From assembly GCA_023128455.1 (NCBI GenBank), contig JAGMDW010000043.1, positions 1 to 33,797 of the forward strand: DNA of 33,797 bases. Direction: 5' to 3'. Of this stretch, positions 1 through 9,140 are shown one piece after another. The notes under the pieces were generated by a model. That model was not told the DNA's origin and ran no database searches. It saw nothing but the letters and a program-made list of their open reading frames with translations. Each line of letters begins with the position of its first letter. Position 1 is the stretch's first letter. The translations under genes and the position numbers were made by a program. This stretch comes from Desulfurellaceae bacterium (GTDB taxonomy: Bacteria > Campylobacterota_A > Desulfurellia > JAGGSF01).

Positions 1-2
1 GT

Positions 3-158
3 CCCGCCCGGCGCACCATTATTTACAACATTTCTGATGAATTACCAATTACTCCATTAGAGAAAATAAGGATAGTCGGCAAGCTGTACAGGATGTATGG
101 GGCGAAATGGGTTCGCCCAAGAAAAGAAGAAAATAAGGAACCTAATGGCACAGAATAA
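3..158 (+). CDS. C-terminal fragment of an unidentified CDS (truncated by window edge)
   Basis: Frame 3 is open from the window start to TAA at 156-158: ...RRTIIYNISDELPITPLEKIRIVGKLYRMYGAKWVRPRKEENKEPNGTE*. Confidence 0.45.
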   Translation, partial: PARRTIIYNISDELPITPLEKIRIVGKLYRMYGAKWVRPRKEENKEPNGTE

Positions 159-199
159 AGTAATCCAAACCCAAAAGCAGCTATGACCATTTCACAAGC

Positions 200-931
200 C
201 TAAAAATTGAAATTTTTAAAAGTGTTCTTGACTATATTAAAAATTAGGAAGTAGTTAATAGCCGCGGTATTGATAATCTGGAGACTGACTTTCGTATATT
301 TTAAAGCCGCAGTATTTAATCTATACTTTTCATATTTTTTTAAATGGATAAGCCTGTCTAATTTAACTATTTTAATTTTTTTATTCCTGCTTTTGTAATA
401 TAGGTTAAGCAAAATTTCAACTCCATATTTAGTTTTTCTCATTCCATTGATAATAGGCAATATATCTTTTTTATAGCAGGCTCTTTCTCCTCCCAGCCAC
501 ACATCGATAGGTCCTGTTATATCCACTTTTGGACTTTTTTCTGGGCAACGACGTCCAATCACCATATCTGCCTGATTTGACACCAAAGGAAATATTAGCT
601 TTTCTATATGTTCACAATTTAATCCAATAATGTCAGCATCAGCAAATACGATGATTTCTCCTGTTGAATTCTCTACACCTGCTACCATTGCGTATGATTT
701 TCCTTTGTTCTTATCAAATTTCACATAACGGAATTGGTGGGATTCAGACAACTGATTTAGTATTTTTGAAGTGCCGTCAGTAGAGCCGTCATTAACCACG
801 ATAATTTCGTCAATTAGCTCACAATTCAACAAACTGATAATCACATTTTTTACGGTTTCTTCTTCATTAAAAACTGAAATTATTGATGTTATTCTTTTTC
901 CACTTAGCATTGCAATAATCCTCCCTGGCAA
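200..931 (-). CDS. Family 2 glycosyltransferase
   Basis: ORF with GT2 motifs: ISVFNEEETVKNVIISLL, EIIVVNDGSTDGTSKIL, FADADIIGL. Confidence 0.85.
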   Translation of the reverse strand: MPGRIIAMLSGKRITSIISVFNEEETVKNVIISLLNCELIDEIIVVNDGSTDGTSKILNQLSESHQFRYVKFDKNKGKSYAMVAGVENSTGEIIVFADADIIGLNCEHIEKLIFPLVSNQADMVIGRRCPEKSPKVDITGPIDVWLGGERACYKKDILPIINGMRKTKYGVEILLNLYYKSRNKKIKIVKLDRLIHLKKYEKYRLNTAALKYTKVSLQIINTAAINYFLIFNIVKNTFKNFNF

Positions 932-969
932 ATCTATCCAATAGGCTACAATCCTTTAAATAAACATTT

Positions 970-1548
970 TTAAAACAAGACAGTAATAATTTGTTTTGAT
1001 ATTTTTTCTGTATCGATCTTTTCCTTTAACATTGAATACTCCAAAAGCAATCCATTCATCGTGCTGATCAACAGAAGAGTAACCATCTCAATATCAATTT
1101 TGTTTTTTAATTTACTGTCTGCAAAAGCCTCTTCAACTATCGGTTGAATCAAATTAACAATCTGTTTTTTTATTTGTATGATCTGTTTTCTTATTTGAGG
1201 ATCAGCCGGTGATAATTTTAGCATTAATGCATCAATAAGATTTTTTTCTTTTAAACCAAAATCTAAATAATTTTTTATAACTTTATACAATTTTCTACTT
1301 CCCGTTTTTTCCTTAGCTGCTTCAGCAATAGATAGACTAAAACCATTAAACGCATCATCAAGCACTTTTTTATAGATTTCTGCCTTACCAGTAAAATGAT
1401 AATAGAGTGCAGGTTTAGTAATATGAAGCTTTTTGGCGATATCGCTCATTGAAACACCAAGATAGGTATATTTTGAAAAAAGCTTACGAGCAGTTTTAAT
1501 AATCTGTTTTTTGGTATTATGAATAACATTTTGTTGTTCAGCAGCCAT
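970..1548 (-). CDS. TetR/AcrR family transcriptional regulator
   Basis: N-terminal HTH typical of TetR (IIKTARKLFSKYTYLGVSMSDIAKKLHITKPALYYHFTGKAEIYKKVLDDAF). Start placed at MAAEQQ because GAGAGG lies 7 nt upstream; the track start is 1563. Confidence 0.9.
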   Translation of the reverse strand: MAAEQQNVIHNTKKQIIKTARKLFSKYTYLGVSMSDIAKKLHITKPALYYHFTGKAEIYKKVLDDAFNGFSLSIAEAAKEKTGSRKLYKVIKNYLDFGLKEKNLIDALMLKLSPADPQIRKQIIQIKKQIVNLIQPIVEEAFADSKLKNKIDIEMVTLLLISTMNGLLLEYSMLKEKIDTEKISKQIITVLF

Positions 1549-1567
1549 ACTCATACCTCTCAATAAT

Positions 1568-1589
1568 TTACTTACCGTTCAGTAAGTAA
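1568..1589. promoter_or_regulatory. Palindromic operator, probably for the adjacent TetR regulator
   Basis: TTACTTACCGTTCAGTAAGTAA, a near-perfect 22-bp inverted repeat just upstream of tetR; promoter-like AGTCAA (TTGACT on minus) and TTTATA (TATAAA on minus) lie further upstream. Confidence 0.7.
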
Positions 1590-1662
1590 CCTTACTTTAT
1601 ATAAAATGCATAAAAAGTCAATTTAAAATTATTTTTATGGGTTTTTCGCTACAGTTTCGCTT

Positions 1663-1836
1663 CTATAACTTGTTTAGGTGTTTAGAGAGTCCTGTTTTTA
1701 ACAGATGATGCTTAAAAATAGTTTTGTCAACAAACCAGAATATGCAAGCTAATATAAATTGCACCAATGACCCTGCAATGCCAGCTAACATCAACCATCG
1801 TCCAAACACATAAACAAACCATTCTTTCGAAAACAT
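1663..1836 (-). CDS. Small hydrophobic (membrane) protein, 57 aa, below the ORF-track size cutoff
   Basis: ATG to TAG: MFSKEWFVYVFGRWLMLAGIAGSLVQFILACIFWFVDKTIFKHHLLKTGLSKHLNKL; one long hydrophobic helix with a basic C-terminus. Confidence 0.5.
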   Translation of the reverse strand: MFSKEWFVYVFGRWLMLAGIAGSLVQFILACIFWFVDKTIFKHHLLKTGLSKHLNKL

Positions 1837-1962
1837 AATACCTGCCCATTTACATCATTTTGGCTTGTTAGATTTTAATATACTTTTGGGATTTTTTCCT
1901 TACAAAAATTAAACCTGCAAACCAAACTTGTCAGCAAAAAGCTTTTATTGTAAAGTAAAGGA

Positions 1963-2748
1963 GTGAAGCTTTATATAAAAGAAGATATAAAAAATATAAG
2001 AGAAATAAAACCTGTGATTCATCACATAACAAATTTTGTGGTGATGAATGACTGTGCAAATATTACACTTGCTTTAGGTGCGCTGCCTGTTATGGCGCAT
2101 GCCTTAGAAGAAGTAGAAGAGATGACCAGTCTATCTCAAGCTTTAAACTTAAATATTGGCACCTTAACAGATGAATGGGTAAAAGCGATGATAAAAGCAG
2201 GAAAGAAGGCAAATGAATTGAATATTCCCGTTGTTTTCGATCCGGTGGGAGCAGGAGCAACTCGCTTTCGCACACAATGCGCAGTTGATATATTGAATGA
2301 AGTAAACATATCTATAGTAAAAGGCAACCAAGCAGAAATAGCCTCTCTCTGCGGTGTTAAATCCGAGGTAAAGGGAGTAGAAGCGGGAAAGATAGAGGCA
2401 GACATGAATGATGTGGTAAAAAATTTTGCGAAAAAAACAAAGTCGGTTGTGGTAGCAACGGGGAAGGATGATTATATAAGTGATGGCAAAAGAACCTGTA
2501 TGCTTGAAGGAAAAGGCAGTAGGATGCTTTCTACCATAACAGGCTCCGGTTGTATGCTGAGCTCTATAATTTCTGCCTTTTCCTGTGTTCAAAAAGATCA
2601 TTTTCTTGCCTCTATTGAAGGGTTGTTATTTTTTGAAAAAGCTTCTGAATATGCTTCTAAAAAATCCCTGCTTCCTGCATCGTTTAAAGTTGCTTTGCTT
2701 GATGAGATTTACCGAATGAATGGAACAGAAACAGAAGAATGGACATAA
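1963..2748 (+). CDS. thiM: Hydroxyethylthiazole kinase
   Basis: VIHHITNFVVMNDCANITLALGALPVMAHA, VFDPVGAGATRFRT, TGSGCMLSSIISAF; GTG start after AAGGAG. Confidence 0.93.
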   Translation: MKLYIKEDIKNIREIKPVIHHITNFVVMNDCANITLALGALPVMAHALEEVEEMTSLSQALNLNIGTLTDEWVKAMIKAGKKANELNIPVVFDPVGAGATRFRTQCAVDILNEVNISIVKGNQAEIASLCGVKSEVKGVEAGKIEADMNDVVKNFAKKTKSVVVATGKDDYISDGKRTCMLEGKGSRMLSTITGSGCMLSSIISAFSCVQKDHFLASIEGLLFFEKASEYASKKSLLPASFKVALLDEIYRMNGTETEEWT

Positions 2749-3386
2749 AAAGTTTCCTTAAAAGCGTAGATCTGTGCGTAATCACAGACAGACACTTTAA
2801 GTGGAGTCACCTGGAAATTGTTCAATCTGCAGTTAAAGGGGGAACGAGGTTTATTCAGTTTAGAGAAAAAGAGCTCTCTACAAGAAAGATGATAGAAATA
2901 GGGGAAAAACTACATAAGATAACAGAAGGAAAGGCATTGTTAATCGTCAATGATAGAATAGATGTGGCATTAGCTGTAGGTGCAGATGGCGTTCACATCG
3001 GTCACGATGATATGCCTCTGAAGATTGCCAGAAACATCTTAGGAAATAAAATTATCGGTGTCTCTGCAAGTAGTGTTCATGAAGCAAAAAAGGCAGAAGA
3101 AGAAGGAGCAGATTATCTGGGTGTAGGTTCAATATTTCCTACTTCTACCAAAGGTGATATAAAAGTCATTGGATTAAGCATGTTAAAAGACATCAGAAAA
3201 ATAGTAAATATCCCCATCGTTGCCATTGGTGGAATAAATGAGAAAAATGTCGGAGAGGTCATTGAAGCTGGTGCAGACAGTGCAGCTGTAGTCTCCGTCA
3301 TCGCAAATAGCGATGAACCTGCTCAGATTGTAAAAAATTTAAGAGAAAAAATTATCCAATTTAAGAAGAGACAGGTAACTTTATAA
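2739..3386 (+). CDS. thiE: Thiamine-phosphate synthase
   Basis: VKGGTRFIQFREKELSTRKM, LLIVNDRIDVALAVGADGVHIGHDDMP, PIVAIGGINEKN; overlaps thiM. Confidence 0.93.
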   Translation: MDIKSFLKSVDLCVITDRHFKWSHLEIVQSAVKGGTRFIQFREKELSTRKMIEIGEKLHKITEGKALLIVNDRIDVALAVGADGVHIGHDDMPLKIARNILGNKIIGVSASSVHEAKKAEEEGADYLGVGSIFPTSTKGDIKVIGLSMLKDIRKIVNIPIVAIGGINEKNVGEVIEAGADSAAVVSVIANSDEPAQIVKNLREKIIQFKKRQVTL

Positions 3387-4395
3387 TAAATGTTGCTCCC
3401 ATGTCACTGCTCTTTACCTGTAATAAGCCTTTGTGCTTTTCTACGATACGCTTACACATAGAAAGACCCAATCCCAGCGCTTCTTTTTTGGTAGTAAACA
3501 ACGGCTCGAATATCTTATCCTTTATTTCTTTAGGTATTCCACCTCCTGTATCGGAGATAGATATATCCACAAAATTATTCTCAGGATAAACATTTATACC
3601 CAGCTCTTTTTTATATTCGCCTACCTCTCTCTCTTTTTCTTTCATTGCTTCATGAGCGTTATCAATGATACTTAAGATTATCTTTTCAACTTGCTGGGAA
3701 TCACCCCTAATATAAGGTAGATCAGGTTCAAAGTGAGTGCTGACCGTGATATTGGAATCTTTTAACTCTTCTCCTATAAGCGCAAGTGCATTAGTAATTA
3801 CAACCTCTACATTCAACGATGTTAATTTTGGTTCTGTCTTAATAGTAAATATCTGGATATGCTTTGCCAATCCTTTGATTTTGTTTATATTTTCTTCCAT
3901 TATCCTTAAATTAGCATAATGAGAACTCTCTTTATCTGTTTTACTCAACATAGTTTTCACAGCATCATCAATAATAGTTACTGGTTTGTCTATCTCATGC
4001 ATAACAGCTGTAACAAGCCTTCCTATAGTAGACAGTTTCTCTGAATGAAGCATCTGTTCCCTGGATTTAAATTCTTCTTTACATGCCTTTTCTTTTCTAT
4101 AACACAACTCATCAGAAAAAATCGCGACAACAATAAACATTACAGCTCTGATAAAGCTATGCATCGAGCAGGAAAATGGAGTTAAGAAGGACATGAGTAA
4201 AGTAATAGCAGCCAGCAATATAGCAACGAATATGGCTTTTCTGGGAAACCATACCGCAGTAAGTATGATGGGGATATAAAAGAAATGTGTGAAAACAACC
4301 TCTGTATGTAATACTAGATAAAAATAAAAAGTAGAGGATATACACAGGGCAAGTAATATACCAATAACTGCTACTTTTAATCTATTCTCATGCAT
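3361..4395 (-). CDS. Membrane-bound sensor histidine kinase
   Basis: Hydrophobic N-terminal region, then H-box HSEKLSTIGRLVTAVMHEIDKPV, N-box IILSIIDNAHEAM, G-boxes ISDTGGGIPKEIKDKIFEPLFTTK...GLGLSMCKRIVEKH. Start trimmed to MHENRLK (track start 4527). Confidence 0.88.
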   Translation of the reverse strand: MHENRLKVAVIGILLALCISSTFYFYLVLHTEVVFTHFFYIPIILTAVWFPRKAIFVAILLAAITLLMSFLTPFSCSMHSFIRAVMFIVVAIFSDELCYRKEKACKEEFKSREQMLHSEKLSTIGRLVTAVMHEIDKPVTIIDDAVKTMLSKTDKESSHYANLRIMEENINKIKGLAKHIQIFTIKTEPKLTSLNVEVVITNALALIGEELKDSNITVSTHFEPDLPYIRGDSQQVEKIILSIIDNAHEAMKEKEREVGEYKKELGINVYPENNFVDISISDTGGGIPKEIKDKIFEPLFTTKKEALGLGLSMCKRIVEKHKGLLQVKSSDMGATFIIKLPVSS

Positions 4396-4465
4396 ATTTA
4401 ATTTCCTAAATAATATTTTATATTCCCCTCTCGTTAAAGTCAATACCAAGTCTTTTACAATACAA

Positions 4466-4488
4466 AATGAGCCTGAAAGAGGCTCATT
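4466..4488. other. Perfect 9-bp hairpin in the divergent intergenic region
   Basis: AATGAGCCT-gaaag-AGGCTCATT; minus-strand transcript continues TTTTGT. Confidence 0.6.
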
Positions 4489-4548
4489 ATTTGTGACTTG
4501 CAAAGACTTGCTAGTGTAAATAAACAAAAAAATGCTATTATAAAAAAT

Positions 4549-5202
4549 ATGGATTTAAAAGCGGTGATATTTGATTTAGACGGAATTATTGTAAATACAG
4601 TTCCTTTGCATTTTAAAGCCTGGAAAAAGATGTTTTCTGAATACGGAAAAGATTTTAGCTTTCAAGATTACAAAGAAAAGGTAGATGGCATACCCAGAAT
4701 AGATGGAGCAAAAACCATTCTGCCTCAATTATCCCAGCAAGAACTAAAAAAAGCAGCCTCAAAAAAACAAAACTATTTCCTGGAATTTTTAGAAAAAGAA
4801 GGAGTAAAGCTTTATGAAAGCACATTAAATTTAATAAAAAACTTAAGGAAGGAGAGTATAAAACTGGCAGTGATATCTTCCAGCAAAAACTGTCTTTATA
4901 TTTTAAAGAAGGCCAATATAGATAATCTATTTGATGTAATAATTACTGGCAACGATATAAAAAGAGGGAAACCTCATCCTGCTGTTTTCCTTCTGGCTAT
5001 TAAGAGATTAAATTTAAGTCCAAAACAATGTGTGGTGTTTGAAGATGCAGTATTAGGTGTAGAGGCAGCCAAAAGGGCAGGCATAAGATGTATTGGGGTA
5101 GATCGCTATAATAATCCAGAAAGGTTAAGAGGTGCTGATTTAGTTATAGGTGATGTAAGCCAAATGGATATTAAACAACTGAAACAATTAATCTCATTAT
5201 GA
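4549..5202 (+). CDS. pgmB: Beta-phosphoglucomutase (HAD superfamily)
   Basis: MDLKAVIFDLDGIIVNTVPLHFKAWKKMF, LAVISSSKN, GKPHPAVFLLAIKRL, VVFEDAVLGVEAAKRAG; 4-bp overlap with a GH65 gene. Confidence 0.87.
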   Translation: MDLKAVIFDLDGIIVNTVPLHFKAWKKMFSEYGKDFSFQDYKEKVDGIPRIDGAKTILPQLSQQELKKAASKKQNYFLEFLEKEGVKLYESTLNLIKNLRKESIKLAVISSSKNCLYILKKANIDNLFDVIITGNDIKRGKPHPAVFLLAIKRLNLSPKQCVVFEDAVLGVEAAKRAGIRCIGVDRYNNPERLRGADLVIGDVSQMDIKQLKQLISL

Positions 5203-7526
5203 AAGATTTTTATTCTCATTATATTGATGATGATTCATGGCTTATAAAAGAAAATAAATGGACAAAATCTTTGCAAAATATTCATGAAGCTCGCTTTGCT
5301 TTAGGCAATGGATACTTAGGTACAAGAGCGGCGTTAGAAGAGATTCCCCATGATGCTATGCCGGGAACATATATCGCCGGCATATACGATAAAATGTTTT
5401 CTCAGGTTGCTGAATTGGTTAATCTTCCCAATCCTTTCAATTTTATATTTACTATTCAAGGAGAAAAATTAGCTTTAGGAATAATGGATGTTCTTAAACA
5501 TCAAAGGATTCTCAATCTAAAGAAGGGGCTTTTACTGCGTCATACCCTATATCAGAACAATAAAAAGCATCATTTTGATTATCAATGTTTGAGGTTTGTT
5601 TCTATGAACAACAAAGATGCTGGCGTGATGCAGATAGCTCTCACTTCTCTGGATAGTGCTTGTGAAATAGATATAAACACAGGAATAGATACATCCGTTT
5701 ATAATGCCCCTATTCTTACCGAAGGCCAAAAACGGCATTTTAGGATAAAAGAGTTGGGCCAATTTCAAAATGCCGGGTATTTACTGGTCCAAACACTGGA
5801 GAAAAAACATATCATAATATATTGGAGCGGTTTCTATTATGAGATTAACGGTAGAAAAATCCTTGCCAAAGACAGCATCTCCAGACTTAAATTAAAGAAA
5901 AATCAAACCATTATATTCACTAAGATATTCTGTATAAAGCATTTCCCATCTCAAAGCAAAATTGTCAAATATAAAAGGGAAACATTTAAGAAATTCTATA
6001 AAGTTTTCCATACTGAGTTTGATATGCTTATTAAAAAGCATATCCAAAGTTGGGAGAAACTCTGGCAGAGAGCAGATATTTTAGTTGAAGGAAAGGTAGA
6101 TTTGCAACGGAATATACGGTTTAATATATATCACATGCTTATCTGCGCCCCTACAGATAATGGCTTTTCCAGCATTGGTGCGAGAACCCTAACGGGCGAA
6201 GGATACAGGGGACATATATTCTGGGATGCAGAAATATTCCTCATGCCCTTTTATCTCTTTACAATGCCAAAAACTGCTAAAAACATTCTGTTATATAGGT
6301 GTTTAAGATTAAAGAAAGCAAGAAAAACTGCTAAGAAATTAAATTTTAGAGGGACAATGTTTCCCTGGGAATCAGCAGACACTGGAGAGGAAGAGACTCC
6401 TACTTGGGCAAGAGATATTGATGGGAGCATAATAAAAATTCATACACATAAAATGGAACATCATATTACCGCAGATGTTGCTTATGCTGTATATAACTAT
6501 TACCTTACAACTGATGATGAAAGATTTATGGAAAGATACGGCTATGAAGTTTTATTTGAAACAGCGAGATTCTGGGCTTCAAGAGTAGAATATAACAAAG
6601 AGAAAAATAGATATGAGATAAATCATGTCATTGGTCCGGATGAATTTCATATAGATGTGAATAATGATGCCTATACTAATATGATGGCAAAATGGAATTT
6701 AACAGTTGCTTGCAAAACATTTTATAGAATTAGGGAAAATGCACCTTTAGTTTATCAACATTTGCAAAGAAAATTAAACTTAAAATGCAAAGAAGTAGAA
6801 AATTGGGAGGAGATAGCTTCTCTAATACCTATAAATATAAATAAAAAAGGAGTTATTGAGCAATTTGACGGATACTTTAAATTGAAAAGAGTTATTTTAA
6901 CGGAGACAGATGAAAACGGTATACCCGTTCTTCCCAAGAGGTTAAAAATCAAAGAGTTAGGTAAAACTCAACTGGTAAAGCAGGCAGATACCCTCATGCT
7001 CATTTACCTATTATCGGATAACTTTGATTTAAAGACAAAAAAGGCAAATTGTGATTTTTATATGAAAAGAACACTACATAAGTCTTCTCTGAGTCCTTCG
7101 ATACACTCAACATTAGCCCTTGAATGTCTGGATCTGCACCGAGCATATGACCTCTTTAATGTATCCTTATGTATAGACGTTGATAATTTATATGGAAATA
7201 CCAAAGAAGGGATTCATGGCGCCTGTCTGGGAGGGACCTGGCAAGCGATTGTTTTTGGTTTTGCAGGGATAAGTATCAAAGAAAAAAGATTGTTTATAAA
7301 TCCAAGAATGCCAATAAGCTGGAGGAAGATGATTTTCTCTTTACTTTGGAAGGATAAGTTATTACAACTAAATTTAACAAATGAGATCATAAAATTAAAA
7401 GCTGTATCTTCTAAAGAAGAAGAGATAGAGATAGGAATTTTTGATAAACTTACCTCTATTAGAACAAATGAAGATTATATCTTTGAAAGAGAAATGCCCG
7501 CTTTAATGGCAGAATATTATTACTAA
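5199..7526 (+). CDS. GH65 family disaccharide phosphorylase (maltose/trehalose/kojibiose phosphorylase-like)
   Basis: HEARFALGNGYLGTRAA, LTGEGYRGHIFWDAEIFLMPFYLF, VIGPDEFHIDVNNDAYTNMMAKWNL (general-acid Glu), VKQADTLMLIYLL, SSLSPSIHSTLALE (phosphate-binding region). Confidence 0.9.
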   Translation: MKDFYSHYIDDDSWLIKENKWTKSLQNIHEARFALGNGYLGTRAALEEIPHDAMPGTYIAGIYDKMFSQVAELVNLPNPFNFIFTIQGEKLALGIMDVLKHQRILNLKKGLLLRHTLYQNNKKHHFDYQCLRFVSMNNKDAGVMQIALTSLDSACEIDINTGIDTSVYNAPILTEGQKRHFRIKELGQFQNAGYLLVQTLEKKHIIIYWSGFYYEINGRKILAKDSISRLKLKKNQTIIFTKIFCIKHFPSQSKIVKYKRETFKKFYKVFHTEFDMLIKKHIQSWEKLWQRADILVEGKVDLQRNIRFNIYHMLICAPTDNGFSSIGARTLTGEGYRGHIFWDAEIFLMPFYLFTMPKTAKNILLYRCLRLKKARKTAKKLNFRGTMFPWESADTGEEETPTWARDIDGSIIKIHTHKMEHHITADVAYAVYNYYLTTDDERFMERYGYEVLFETARFWASRVEYNKEKNRYEINHVIGPDEFHIDVNNDAYTNMMAKWNLTVACKTFYRIRENAPLVYQHLQRKLNLKCKEVENWEEIASLIPININKKGVIEQFDGYFKLKRVILTETDENGIPVLPKRLKIKELGKTQLVKQADTLMLIYLLSDNFDLKTKKANCDFYMKRTLHKSSLSPSIHSTLALECLDLHRAYDLFNVSLCIDVDNLYGNTKEGIHGACLGGTWQAIVFGFAGISIKEKRLFINPRMPISWRKMIFSLLWKDKLLQLNLTNEIIKLKAVSSKEEEIEIGIFDKLTSIRTNEDYIFEREMPALMAEYYY

Positions 7527-7709
7527 TTAAAAAAGTGGATTATATTCAAAATTACAGAAATAATATATCTTACTAAATGATAATATAATAAAATCATAAA
7601 TAACTCACCTATATACTTTAAATAACTCAACCTTGCTTTACTTTTTCAGAAATGAAATTATAGTTAATTTCGGAAGAATTAAAATATTGCGGAGTAGGAG
7701 TAATATCGT

Positions 7710-8756
7710 ATGAGAATTGCGCAGGTCTCGCCTCTCTATGAGAGTGTACCTCCAAAGTATTATGGAGGAACAGAAAGGGCTGTTTCTTATCTGGTAGAAG
7801 AACTGGTAAAAGGAGGACATGATATAACACTTTTTGCCAGTGGAGATTCTATCACTCACGCTCGCCTTATCTCTCCTTGTAAAAGATCTCTCAGATTGGA
7901 CGATAACTGCAAAGATAGAATGTGTTATCATGTTCTTATGGTTCAAGAGGTATTTGAGATGTCTTCTTATTTTGATATTATTCACTTCAATATTGACTAC
8001 ATCCAGTTTCCACTGGTAAGAATATGCAATACGCCGGCCGTTACCACCCTTCACGGAAGGCTGGATTTAAAAGAGTACTTACTCTTCTACCAAAATTTTA
8101 AAGACATACCTGTAATTTCTATTTCAAATAACCAAAGAAAACCTCTTCCCTGGCTCAACTGGCAGGGCACGGCATATCATGGACTGCCAAAAGATTTGTA
8201 CAGCTTCCATAAAAAACCTGGTGAATATTTGGCATTTCTGGGTAGGATATGTCCCGAAAAAAGAGTGGATAGGGCAATAGAGATTGCTGAAAAAGTGGGT
8301 ATGAAATTGAAAATTGCCGCAAAAGTAGATGAAGCCGATAAAGAGTATTTTGAGGATAAAATTAAACCACTGCTTAGAAACCCTTATGTGGAATTTATAG
8401 GTGAAATAGGAGAAAAGGAAAAAAATGAATTCTTAGGAAATGCTTATGCGCTAATTTTTCCCATTGATTGGCCTGAGCCTTTTGGTTTGGTTATGATAGA
8501 ATCCTTAGCCTGTGGTACACCGGTAATTGCCTGGAGATGTGGTTCCGTGCCTGAGGTGATACAAAACGGAGTTACAGGATTTATAGTAGAAAATATAAAA
8601 GATGCAGTGAAAGCAGTGAAAAAAACATCAGGCTTGAATCGCGAAGACTGCAGAAAGGCATTTGAAGAAAGATTCACAACTTCCCGCATGGCAAGAGATT
8701 ATCTTAAAATTTACAGAAAAATGGTTGCGAGAAAGCCCGTCTTGAAAGCAGTGTAA
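7710..8756 (+). CDS. GT4 family glycosyltransferase (group 1)
   Basis: [89 protein letters not shown]. Confidence 0.92.
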   Translation: MRIAQVSPLYESVPPKYYGGTERAVSYLVEELVKGGHDITLFASGDSITHARLISPCKRSLRLDDNCKDRMCYHVLMVQEVFEMSSYFDIIHFNIDYIQFPLVRICNTPAVTTLHGRLDLKEYLLFYQNFKDIPVISISNNQRKPLPWLNWQGTAYHGLPKDLYSFHKKPGEYLAFLGRICPEKRVDRAIEIAEKVGMKLKIAAKVDEADKEYFEDKIKPLLRNPYVEFIGEIGEKEKNEFLGNAYALIFPIDWPEPFGLVMIESLACGTPVIAWRCGSVPEVIQNGVTGFIVENIKDAVKAVKKTSGLNREDCRKAFEERFTTSRMARDYLKIYRKMVARKPVLKAV

Positions 8757-8924
8757 GCAGAAAGAGTGGCGGATTCTAATTCTATAGTCTATAAGTATAG
8801 TAAAGCTATAATCGAATGTTGTGGATGAGTAAAAAGTAGCATATTCTTCTTCTGTTAGACTAAATAAAAACATTAGAAAAAAAGTAGGATACGCTACATG
8901 AAAAATACTACAGAAAGACAAGGC

Positions 8925-9049
8925 AAAGTCCAGAGGAAGCTGTTTGCCGTTTCCTGGAAATGCTAAATCACCTTTCTTTTCATGCTCTTTTTTCCATTCC
9001 GCCAGCATTTGGTAATTGATACCAAGATCCTTAGATAATTGATAATATT
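8925..9049 (-). pseudogene. Remnant of an IS3-family transposase OrfA
   Basis: Minus-strand frame reads [41 protein letters not shown], the OrfA HTH/linker signature (LGI..xxLxxWKKEYEKxGExAFPGNGK), with stops or lost similarity on both sides. Confidence 0.7.
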
Positions 9050-9140
9050 TTTATAGAATGTTTTTGGCGAATAGTAAGATATATGGTAAATAGTAGTATT
9101 TACTTCAAGTGTAATATACTCTCAGTAAAGGGAGGAGGCT

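Noticed and set aside
2164-2601. 145-aa minus-strand ORF inside thiM
   Set aside because: Antisense shadow of thiM with Cys/Tyr/Phe-rich composition.
8898-8966. Small plus-strand [25 protein letters not shown]
   Set aside because: Antisense to the transposase remnant, no RBS and very short.
8628-9008. 126-aa minus-strand ORF as an intact gene
   Set aside because: Only its first residues ([22 protein letters not shown]) are protein-like; these belong to the IS3 OrfA remnant and the rest is noise running into the GT4 gene.
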